9,998 nt of DNA from Candidatus Arcticimaribacter sp. UBA7428 (GTDB taxonomy: Bacteria; Bacteroidota; Bacteroidia; Flavobacteriales; Flavobacteriaceae), in NCBI GenBank assembly GCA_002477625.1, contig DLQQ01000015.1:1-9998 (forward strand), written 5' to 3'. The position numbers and the translations under genes are program-made. The notes under the pieces were generated by a model. That model was given only the letters and a program-made list of their open reading frames with translations, ran no database searches and was not told where the DNA came from. Shown one piece after another: positions 1 to 6,524 of the stretch (the first letter of the stretch is position 1; the number at the start of each line of letters is the position of its first letter).

Positions 1-104
1 TATGCTTCCGTCGCCCCTAGGGGTGCTTTTCTTCAGGGAACTCAGGTGCGTCCGGTTTCAATCTCAAAACTTATATTCTTTTTTTACAATTAAAAACTAC
101 AATA
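1..104. other. Leader region upstream of the arginine operon, no recognised gene
   Basis: No gene is recognisable here. The first 60 or so bases are clearly richer in G+C than positions 61-104, which suggests a boundary between the end of an unseen upstream element and an AT-rich leader. Positions 12-25 can fold as a short hairpin (CGCCC, loop CTAG, GGGTG, with one G-T pair) followed by CTTTTCTT; this could be a weak terminator for an upstream gene, but the U-tract is poor. One plus-strand frame is open from base 1 to a TAA at 91-93, so the end of an upstream coding region cannot be excluded. I found no clear TTG / TAnnTTTG promoter; the nearest -7 candidate is TATATTCT at 72-79, matching 4 of the 6 fixed positions, without a TTG at the right distance. 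The operon promoter may therefore lie outside the window. Confidence 0.5.
81..96. repeat. AT-rich inverted repeat just upstream of the operon's first start codon
   Basis: TTTTTA (81-86) and TAAAAA (91-96) are exact inverted copies separated by CAAT, ending eight bases before the ATG at 105. Position and symmetry would suit an operator or a feature of the translation start. It does not match the enterobacterial ArgR box (TGAAT / ATTCA half-sites). In AT-rich leader DNA a repeat this simple can easily arise by chance, so a regulatory role is only a suggestion. Confidence 0.25.
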
Positions 105-692
105 ATGAAAATCGTTATTGCCAACTCATCACATATTCATTTTGCAAAAACCATTAGTCTCTGTATAGACGAGTCGGCCAAAGATCGGGGTACAGGAATT
201 GCCCGAAGAACTCCGGAGTACATCAGCAAGAAAATGGAAAACGGAAACGCCATTATTGCTCTAGAAGGTGATGTATTCGCTGGCTTTTGCTATATAGAAG
301 TTTGGGGTCACGGCAAATATGTTGCGCATTCTGGCCTTATTGTTTCCCCAGAATTTAGAGGGAAAGGTCTTGCTAAAGCAATTAAAAAAAGGGTTTTTGA
401 ATTATCGCTTGAAAAATACGCTGGCGCAAAAATATTTGGGATCACTACGGGGCAGGCAGTAATGAAGATCAATTACGAACTCGGATATAAGCCCGTACAC
501 TTTTCTGAAATAACGGATGATCCAGAATTTTGGAAAGGCTGCCAAACCTGTAAAAATTATGATGTACTCACCCGAACTGAACGTACGATGTGCCTCTGTA
601 CTGGAATGCTTCACGATCCCAACGAGAAAAAACAAAACGAAACAAAAACTACGCGCTTTTTAAGCGGTCTTTTTAAAAAGAAATCCAAATGA
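105..692 (+). CDS. GNAT-family acyltransferase, probable N-acylglutamate synthase (first step of arginine synthesis)
   Basis: This 195-residue protein has a GNAT fold: a central strand region around residues 50-82 followed by the acyl-CoA pyrophosphate loop, RGKGLA at 85-90. It heads an operon holding all later arginine genes, while no classical argA or argJ is present, so it is inferred to acylate the amino group of glutamate using acetyl-CoA or succinyl-CoA. From memory, related GNAT proteins in Bacteroidota have been linked genetically to N-acylglutamate synthesis (BT3761 in Bacteroides thetaiotaomicron). After the GNAT core comes a tail with Cys146, Cys149, Cys163 and Cys165 (CQTC and CLC), which could bind a metal, followed by a Lys-rich end. 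As first committed enzyme it is the natural point for arginine feedback. The ATG is the first in frame, after an AT-rich leader. Its stop overlaps the argG start by four bases (ATGA). The GNAT assignment is firm; the substrate is inferred. Confidence 0.85.
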   Translation: MKIVIANSSHIHFAKTISLCIDESAKDRGTGIARRTPEYISKKMENGNAIIALEGDVFAGFCYIEVWGHGKYVAHSGLIVSPEFRGKGLAKAIKKRVFELSLEKYAGAKIFGITTGQAVMKINYELGYKPVHFSEITDDPEFWKGCQTCKNYDVLTRTERTMCLCTGMLHDPNEKKQNETKTTRFLSGLFKKKSK

Positions 693-1879
693 AAAAATTA
701 GTCCTCGCCTACAGTGGCGGTTTAGATACCTCCTACTGTTTAAAAACGCTTTCACAAGAAGGGTATGAAGTTCATGCCGTAAGTGTAAACACAGGTGGAT
801 TTAGTGATCAAGAAATAGAAGAGCAAGAGCAAAAGGCTTACGCAATGGGTGCCACTACCTATTGCTCGATCAATGCGCTTCAAACTTTTTACGATAAAAT
901 TGTTCAGTATTTAATTTACGGCAATGTTCTTAAAAACAATACCTACCCACTTTCCGTTAGTGCAGAACGTATTGTACAGGCCATCGAAATCGTTGAATAC
1001 GCCAAAAATATTGACGCTGCCTACATAGCCCACGGCAGCACGGGAGCAGGAAACGATCAGGTTCGGTTTGATCTTATCTTCCAAGTTTTAGCGCCAGCAA
1101 TTGAAATCATTACCCCCATCCGAGATCAGCAACTTTCTCGTGAAGCAGAAATAGAATACCTGAAATCGGAGGGAATTGAAATGTCTTGGGAAAAAGCACA
1201 GTACTCCATCAACCAAGGTTTGTGGGGAACAAGTGTTGGCGGTAGCGAAACCTTAACATCAGACAAAGCCCTCCCGAGCGAGGCATACCCCAGTCAACTC
1301 AGCGCGACTGAACCCATAAAAATTACACTCGAATTTAGACAGGGAGAACTCGCTGGTATCAATGGAATAGCAGGAAAACCTTTAGCCCTCATTCAACAAC
1401 TACAAGAAATAGCCAAAGCTTATGCCATTGGACGTGATATTCATGTTGGAGATACCATTATTGGAATCAAAGGGCGGGTTGGCTTCGAAGCTGCAGCACC
1501 TTTAATCATCATCAAAGCGCATCATTTATTAGAAAAACACACCCTATCAAAATGGCAGCAATTCCAAAAAGAACAACTGGGAAGCTTCTACGGGATGCTT
1601 TTACATGAAGGAAATTATTTGGATGCCGTGATGCGGGATATTGAAGCTTTTTTAAAGAGCAGTCAAAAAACCGTCAATGGTTCCGTCATCATAAGCCTAC
1701 ATCCCTATCGTTTTGAACTGGAGGGTGTTCAGTCGCCCAATGACCTTATGAATGCTTCTTTTGGAAGCTATGGAGAAATGAACAAAGGCTGGACGGCAGA
1801 TGATGCCAAAGGGTTTATTAAAATAACAGCGAATGCACACACCATCTATGGGAGTGTCAATAATACCGAAACAAAATGA
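689..1879 (+). CDS. argG: Argininosuccinate synthase
   Basis: This cytoplasmic enzyme joins citrulline and aspartate using ATP to give argininosuccinate, the penultimate step of arginine synthesis. The N-terminus carries the ATP-pyrophosphatase P-loop, AYSGGLDTS at residues 7-15. A second conserved family segment, HGSTGAGNDQVRF at 115-127, is also present; many other ArgG proteins read HGCTGKGNDQVRF there. The 396-residue length is normal for the family (about 400). The sequence YPLSVSAER near residues 87-94 differs from the usual YPLGTSLAR, which I take as lineage divergence and not loss of function. Both ends overlap neighbours by four bases (ATGA), which implies translational coupling with the GNAT gene before it and argC after it. 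Confidence 0.97.
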   Translation: MKKLVLAYSGGLDTSYCLKTLSQEGYEVHAVSVNTGGFSDQEIEEQEQKAYAMGATTYCSINALQTFYDKIVQYLIYGNVLKNNTYPLSVSAERIVQAIEIVEYAKNIDAAYIAHGSTGAGNDQVRFDLIFQVLAPAIEIITPIRDQQLSREAEIEYLKSEGIEMSWEKAQYSINQGLWGTSVGGSETLTSDKALPSEAYPSQLSATEPIKITLEFRQGELAGINGIAGKPLALIQQLQEIAKAYAIGRDIHVGDTIIGIKGRVGFEAAAPLIIIKAHHLLEKHTLSKWQQFQKEQLGSFYGMLLHEGNYLDAVMRDIEAFLKSSQKTVNGSVIISLHPYRFELEGVQSPNDLMNASFGSYGEMNKGWTADDAKGFIKITANAHTIYGSVNNTETK

Positions 1880-2850
1880 AAACAGCAGGAATAATTGGTG
1901 GTTCTGGGTATACGGGGGGCGAACTTCTCCGATTGGTGCTCAATCACCCGGGCTTAACACTAGACTTTGTATACAGCACTACCCGACCCGGTTTTGCGTT
2001 GAGTGACACACACCCAGACTTACTAGGGTCTACTACGATGAATTTTACCGATCAAGTAAACTTAGATGTAGCAGTAGTTTTCCTATGTTTAGGACACGGA
2101 AATTCTTCTAAATTTCTAGAACAAAATAAATTCTCTGAGCAAACCCTCATCATTGATTTAAGCAATGATTTCCGATTGAATGCCGACAGTGAATTTATGG
2201 GACGAACCTTTGTCTACGGTTTGCCAGAACTCAATAAAGAAACGATTGAAGAAGCTACAGCCATTGCCAATCCCGGTTGTTTTGCAACTGCAATTCAATT
2301 GGCTTTACTTCCATTGGCAACTACTCAAAAATTGACCAACAGCATCCACATCAATGCAACCACAGGAAGTACGGGCGCTGGAGTAGGTCTTTCGGCTACA
2401 GCGCATTTCAGTTGGAGAAATAACAATATGTCCTGGTACAAACCCTTTACTCATCAACATTTAGGTGAAATTGGGGAGAGCATCAATGAACTTCAAGGTG
2501 AAGCGACTCAAATCCATTTTCTGCCGCAACGGGGCGATTTTACGCGTGGGATATTTGCAACGGCCTACACTGCATTCGATGGCAGCTTAGAAGAAGCAGT
2601 TGCTTTGTATACCGATTATTATGTAAAGGACCCCTTTACCCATGTTTCTAAACAAGAGATCGCATTGAAGCAGGTAATCAATTCAAATCATTGCTTTTTA
2701 CACCTCCACCTGCATGAAGGCACTTTACTGATTACCTCGGTGATTGATAACCTAATCAAAGGAGCATCGGGACAGGCAATTCAAAACATGAACTTGATTT
2801 TCGGATGGGAAGAAGGATTGGGACTAAATCTTAAGGCATCAACTTTTTAA
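1876..2850 (+). CDS. argC: N-acyl-gamma-glutamyl-phosphate reductase
   Basis: ArgC reduces N-acylglutamyl phosphate to N-acylglutamate semialdehyde with NADPH, the third arginine step. The N-terminal Rossmann nucleotide loop is visible as GGSGYTGGELL at residues 8-18. The catalytic cysteine is Cys135 in NPGCFATA, followed by GSTGAG at 164-169. The family's histidine is probably His195 in HQHLGEI, and FLPQRGDFTRGI at 215-226 matches the conserved substrate-domain segment ending in RGI. At 324 residues it is slightly shorter than many homologues (about 335-350), with all key motifs present. Whether its substrate bears an acetyl or succinyl group cannot be read from this gene; the carbamoyltransferase downstream is more informative. 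It starts within the argG stop, and proC follows after 17 bases, the widest gap in the operon. Confidence 0.97.
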   Translation: MKTAGIIGGSGYTGGELLRLVLNHPGLTLDFVYSTTRPGFALSDTHPDLLGSTTMNFTDQVNLDVAVVFLCLGHGNSSKFLEQNKFSEQTLIIDLSNDFRLNADSEFMGRTFVYGLPELNKETIEEATAIANPGCFATAIQLALLPLATTQKLTNSIHINATTGSTGAGVGLSATAHFSWRNNNMSWYKPFTHQHLGEIGESINELQGEATQIHFLPQRGDFTRGIFATAYTAFDGSLEEAVALYTDYYVKDPFTHVSKQEIALKQVINSNHCFLHLHLHEGTLLITSVIDNLIKGASGQAIQNMNLIFGWEEGLGLNLKASTF

Positions 2851-2867
2851 CTCCAAAATAAAACAAT

Positions 2868-3662
2868 ATGAAAATAGCAATCATAGGCACTGGAAACTTA
2901 GGACTGAGTATCGCCAAGGGATTACTCATCAACAATACAATTACAACATTATATCTAACCAAGAGAGACATCAGTTCCCTCTCCGAATGGGGGAAGCATA
3001 AAAATGTTTTTTTAACGACCGATAATGGAGAAGCCGTCCGTAATTCGGACATCATCATTTTTGCGGTACAGCCCGGACAGTTCGAAAAAATATTGACTTC
3101 CATCAAACCCGATTTAAACGAAAAACATGTCTTAATTTCAACCATCACTGGCTTTAAGATTGACCGGATTGAAGCCCTTTTGGGGACTCAATATCCCATC
3201 ATCCGCAGTATGCCCAATACAGCTATTTCAGTACGGAAATCGATGACCTGTATTTGCTCGAACAGGGTTGGTGAAAAACGCATCGACATTGCATCGGCTA
3301 TATTCAATGGACTAGGAACATCCATTATTATTGAAGAAGAACATATGCAAGCCGCTACTGTTATTTGTGCCAGTGGAATTGCCTTTTGGATGCGCTTGAT
3401 TCGCGCCATGACTCAAGGAGGTGTACAATTGGGTTTTGAAGCAAAAGAAGCCATGGATATGTCGGTATACACCGCCTTAGGTGCTGCAACTCTTTTACTC
3501 GAAAACAAATCCCATCCAGAAGCAGAAATTGATAAGGTTACTACACCACGTGGCTGTACCATTACCGGCTTAAACGAAATGGAGCACCAAGGACTCAGTT
3601 CTTCTTTGATTCAAGGGTTGGCAGCTTCATTCAATAAAATCAACGACATCTCAACTCAATAA
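2868..3662 (+). CDS. proC: Pyrroline-5-carboxylate reductase, divergent
   Basis: ProC reduces pyrroline-5-carboxylate to proline with NAD(P)H. The 264-residue length fits the family (about 260-280). The N-terminal dinucleotide loop GTGNLG lies at residues 7-12, AVQPGQF at 66-72 and RSMPNTA at 113-119. The C-terminal dimer domain is recognisable but altered: the usual SGSGPAY segment reads CASGIAFWM (167-175), and the substrate-loop signature usually close to SPGGTT reads TTPRGCT (225-231). I believe similar variants occur in other flavobacterial ProC proteins, so this looks like a lineage form. Its place between argC and argD couples proline and arginine synthesis genetically, though proA and proB are not here. 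The start has an AT-rich leader and no Shine-Dalgarno sequence. The family assignment is strong; the exact substrate is less certain because of the altered loop. Confidence 0.9.
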   Translation: MKIAIIGTGNLGLSIAKGLLINNTITTLYLTKRDISSLSEWGKHKNVFLTTDNGEAVRNSDIIIFAVQPGQFEKILTSIKPDLNEKHVLISTITGFKIDRIEALLGTQYPIIRSMPNTAISVRKSMTCICSNRVGEKRIDIASAIFNGLGTSIIIEEEHMQAATVICASGIAFWMRLIRAMTQGGVQLGFEAKEAMDMSVYTALGAATLLLENKSHPEAEIDKVTTPRGCTITGLNEMEHQGLSSSLIQGLAASFNKINDISTQ

Positions 3663-3665
3663 AGC

Positions 3666-4805
3666 ATGAAATTATTTGATGTATATCCCTTATATGATGT
3701 TACGCCGGTACGTGCAAAGGACGTATATGTGTACGATGCCGAAGGAACAGAATACTTAGATCTCTACGGAGGACATGCCGTTATTTCCATCGGGCATGGT
3801 CATCCGCACTATGTGCAAAAAATAAAAGAACAGCTGGATCAAATTGGATTTTATTCAAACGCCATCCAGAACCCGCTGCAGCAACAATTAGCCGACGCTA
3901 TTGGTCATCAGTCTTGTTGTCATGACTATCAATTGTTTTTATGTAGTTCGGGAGCAGAAGCGATTGAAAACGCTTTAAAGCTTGCCTCATTTCATACCAA
4001 CAAAAAAAGAATCCTTGCATTTAAAAATGCCTTTCACGGGAGAACGAGTGCTGCAGTAGCAGCCACCGACAATCCCAAAATCAATGCGCCTTTAAACCAA
4101 CAACAAGAAGTTACTTTTTTAGCTTTTAACGATACAAATGCCCTTGTGAGCGAATTGAAAAAGGGCGATGTTTGTGCCGTAATCTTTGAAGCCATCCAAG
4201 GAGTTGGTGGTTTGGACGAACCCTCAGAAAGTTTTATATACGATATGGAACGCTTGTGTAAGCAATACGAAGCCTGTTTAATTGCAGATGAAGTACAGTC
4301 TGGCTTTGGAAGATCAGGAACCTTTTTTGCTTATCAAAAATATAAAATAGAGCCCCATATCGTAACTATGGCCAAGGGAATGGGTAATGGTTTTCCGATT
4401 GGAGGAATTTTGGTACATCCGAGCATTGAAGCGCAGTACGGAATGTTGGGAACCACCTTTGGAGGTAACCACCTCGCCTGTGCTGCATCTGTTGCGGTTT
4501 TGGATGTCTTGGAAGAAGAGAAACTTCAAAGCAGGGCAAGTGAATTAGAACCCTATTTTGTGGCACAAGCCAAGAACATTCCGGAAATAAAAAAAATCAA
4601 AGGGCGGGGATTGATGTTGGGCCTTGAATTTGATTTCGAAGTGGGTCCCTTACGCAAAACCTTGATTTATGATAAAAAAATATTCACCGGCGGAAGTAGT
4701 AACAAAAACCTTCTGCGTATCCTCCCTCCTTTAACGGTTCAAAAAAAACACATCGATTACTTTTTTACCAGTTTAAAAGTAGCTTTAAAAGAACACAGCA
4801 ACTAA
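3666..4805 (+). CDS. argD: N-acylornithine aminotransferase (class III, PLP-dependent)
   Basis: ArgD transfers an amino group from glutamate to N-acylglutamate semialdehyde, giving N-acylornithine. Class III aminotransferase features are all visible: SSGAEA (94-99) for cofactor phosphate binding, NAFHGRT (121-127), the PLP-ring aspartate Asp208 in ADEVQ, GFGRSG (213-218), and Lys237 in TMAKGMGNG forming the Schiff base. TTFGGNHLACAA further on is the usual phosphate-contact segment from the partner subunit. Length (379 residues) is slightly below the E. coli protein (about 405) with no domain missing. In this operon the substrate may be succinylated; ArgD-type enzymes are known to accept both acetyl and succinyl forms. 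It starts three bases after proC and ends three bases before the carbamoyltransferase. Confusion with ornithine or GABA aminotransferases is unlikely given the context. Confidence 0.96.
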   Translation: MKLFDVYPLYDVTPVRAKDVYVYDAEGTEYLDLYGGHAVISIGHGHPHYVQKIKEQLDQIGFYSNAIQNPLQQQLADAIGHQSCCHDYQLFLCSSGAEAIENALKLASFHTNKKRILAFKNAFHGRTSAAVAATDNPKINAPLNQQQEVTFLAFNDTNALVSELKKGDVCAVIFEAIQGVGGLDEPSESFIYDMERLCKQYEACLIADEVQSGFGRSGTFFAYQKYKIEPHIVTMAKGMGNGFPIGGILVHPSIEAQYGMLGTTFGGNHLACAASVAVLDVLEEEKLQSRASELEPYFVAQAKNIPEIKKIKGRGLMLGLEFDFEVGPLRKTLIYDKKIFTGGSSNKNLLRILPPLTVQKKHIDYFFTSLKVALKEHSN

Positions 4806-4808
4806 CTT

Positions 4809-5756
4809 ATGAATAATTTTATATCCTTAACCGACCTCCCCGATTTTGATGAAGCTTTAGCCTTGGCAAAAAGCTTGAAGAAAGATCCCTTTGCTTTTGA
4901 ACAGCATGCCAAAAGAAAAACTTTGGGGCTTCTTTTTTTTAATCCCAGTTTAAGAACCCGCTTGAGTACGCAAAAGGCAGCGCAGAACTTAGGGTTCAAC
5001 ACCATGATAATGAATTTTTCGAATGAAGCATGGGCGTTGGAATTTGAAGACGGTACCGAAATGCGTGGAATCCGATCGGAACATGTACGCGAAGCTGCAG
5101 CCGTTGTTTCTCAATACTGTGATATGGTAGCCATACGTGCCTTCGCCTCTTTGACCGACAAGGAACAAGACGAAGCAGAGGTCGTATTGAACAGTTTTGC
5201 TCAATACGCCAGTATTCCGGTCATCAATATGGAAAGTGCAACGGGCCACCCACTGCAAGCCCTTGCCGATGCTCTTACCCTTTTGGAACATCCTACAGCG
5301 CACAAGCCTAAAGTAGTTTTGACTTGGGCACCCCACCCCAAAGCACTCCCCCATGCTGTTGGAAATTCATTTACACAAATGATGCAAACCCAAGGGGCCA
5401 ATTTTGTAATTGCCAATCCCGAAGGTTATGATCTAGATCCAAGAATCACCAAAAACATCCCCGTTTTTCACAACCAAGAAGAAGCCTTGAAAGATGCCGA
5501 TTTTGTTTATGCCAAAAACTGGTGTTCGTACGAAAACTATGGCGCCATTTTACGAACAAATGACGCCTGGATGCTAGATTCTGAAAAAATGGAATTGACC
5601 AACAATGCAAAATTCATGCATTGTCTTCCCGTTCGGAGAAATATTGTAGTTGCTGATAGCGTTCTGGATCATCCGAATTCTTTGGTTATTGAACAAGCCA
5701 ACAACAGAACTTTTGCAGCGCAAGCGGTTCTTAAAACCCTTTTGGATCATGTCTAA
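4809..5756 (+). CDS. argF': N-acylornithine carbamoyltransferase, probably N-succinylornithine-specific
   Basis: This enzyme moves the carbamoyl group of carbamoyl phosphate to an N-acylornithine, giving N-acylcitrulline. The carbamoyl-phosphate loop reads NPSLRTRLST (45-54) in place of the STRT of ordinary ornithine carbamoyltransferase, TWAPHPKALP lies at 172-181 and HCLPVRRN at 271-278. These match the Bacteroides fragilis N-succinylornithine enzyme as I remember it. Published mutagenesis showed that residue 90 of that enzyme (Pro) and Glu92 of the Xanthomonas acetylornithine enzyme set acyl specificity, and that replacing the Glu by Ser, Pro, Ala or Val gives succinyl specificity. Aligned by eye through RSEHVREA, this protein has Ser90, which favours succinylornithine. 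Length (315 residues) fits the acyl-specific group. The gene ends inside argB, overlapping it by eight bases. The family is firm; the acyl group is a prediction. Confidence 0.93.
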   Translation: MNNFISLTDLPDFDEALALAKSLKKDPFAFEQHAKRKTLGLLFFNPSLRTRLSTQKAAQNLGFNTMIMNFSNEAWALEFEDGTEMRGIRSEHVREAAAVVSQYCDMVAIRAFASLTDKEQDEAEVVLNSFAQYASIPVINMESATGHPLQALADALTLLEHPTAHKPKVVLTWAPHPKALPHAVGNSFTQMMQTQGANFVIANPEGYDLDPRITKNIPVFHNQEEALKDADFVYAKNWCSYENYGAILRTNDAWMLDSEKMELTNNAKFMHCLPVRRNIVVADSVLDHPNSLVIEQANNRTFAAQAVLKTLLDHV

Positions 5757-6522
5757 ACTAAGCATCGTAAAAGTCGGCGGGAATGTCATAGAAAACGAAG
5801 CCCTTTTGCTGCCCTTTCTTCAAGGATTTGCTGAGTTGACTGGGCCAAAAATACTTGTACATGGCGGTGGTAAAAAAGCCAGTCAATGGGCAGAACGTTT
5901 GGGAATTCCGGTGCAAATGAATGCCGGAAGAAGAATTACCGATACAGATACCTTAGAACTCATTACCGGGATTTATGGAGGACAGGTAAACAAGAACATC
6001 GTTGCCAAACTTCAAGGGTTGGGTTGCAATGCAATGGGTTTATCGGGCGCCGATGGAAACGCCATAAAAGCCATCAAAAGACCAGTTGCAGCAATTGACT
6101 ATGGCTGGGTGGGAGATGTTCAATCCGTTAATAGCGTCTTTTTCTCTCAACTCCTAAACCAAAGGCTAAGCCCCGTTTGCTGTGCACTAACCCACGATGG
6201 AAAAGGGCAATTACTCAATACCAATGCCGACACCATTGCCGCTCAAATTGCAATTGCATTAGCCAAACAGTTTGACGTTAAGCTCTACTATTGCTTTGAA
6301 CAACTGGGCGTACTTAAATCCCTAGAGGATCCCAACTCCTTGATCGAGCAAATTGACACCAAAAAATACAAAGACCTTGTCGATCAAAAGATCATACACC
6401 AAGGGATGCTTCCAAAAATGAAAAATGCTTTTGACGCCCTCAAGCAAGGAGTTTCGAAAGTTGCGATCGGGAAACCCGAGATGATTAGTAGTTCCATAAA
6501 ACACACCACCCTTACCCTATAA
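5749..6522 (+). CDS. argB: N-acylglutamate kinase
   Basis: ArgB phosphorylates N-acylglutamate on its gamma-carboxyl, the second arginine step. It belongs to the amino-acid kinase family. Visible motifs are KVGGN at residues 8-12 (Lys8 for phosphoryl transfer), the glycine loop HGGGK at 38-42, GRRITD at 60-65 for substrate binding, LLNTNADTIA at 155-164 with Asp161, and MLPKMKNA at 220-227 with Lys223. I place the start at the ATG at 5749, giving 257 residues, the length of E. coli ArgB. A longer reading from 5650 would add 33 residues that lie wholly over the end of the carbamoyltransferase in another frame and have no family counterpart. There is no extra N-terminal helix of the kind found in arginine-inhibited kinases, so feedback probably acts elsewhere. 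argE follows two bases after the stop. Confidence 0.96.
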   Translation: MSKLSIVKVGGNVIENEALLLPFLQGFAELTGPKILVHGGGKKASQWAERLGIPVQMNAGRRITDTDTLELITGIYGGQVNKNIVAKLQGLGCNAMGLSGADGNAIKAIKRPVAAIDYGWVGDVQSVNSVFFSQLLNQRLSPVCCALTHDGKGQLLNTNADTIAAQIAIALAKQFDVKLYYCFEQLGVLKSLEDPNSLIEQIDTKKYKDLVDQKIIHQGMLPKMKNAFDALKQGVSKVAIGKPEMISSSIKHTTLTL

Positions 6523-6524
6523 CG

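Noticed and set aside
15..60. Possible thiamine (TPP) riboswitch suggested by GGGGTGC
   Set aside because: The required CTGAGA and GAACCTGAT segments are absent and the downstream genes have nothing to do with thiamine.
70..104. Classical ArgR box upstream of the operon
   Set aside because: No TGAAT / ATTCA half-site pair is present; only a simple A/T inverted repeat is seen.
4931..4940. Run of eight T residues in the carbamoyltransferase gene as a programmed frameshift site
   Set aside because: The frame stays intact through the run, the motif encoded around it is the conserved active-site loop, and no alternative product is evident.
4989..5354. Minus-strand 121-codon ORF inside the carbamoyltransferase gene
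   Set aside because: It is antisense to a clearly functional gene and its translation has no domain character; it is a shadow of the coding frame.
5650..5748. A 33-residue N-terminal extension of argB from an earlier ATG
   Set aside because: It lies wholly inside the carbamoyltransferase coding sequence in another frame; the start at 5749 gives the normal family length and N-terminal motif.
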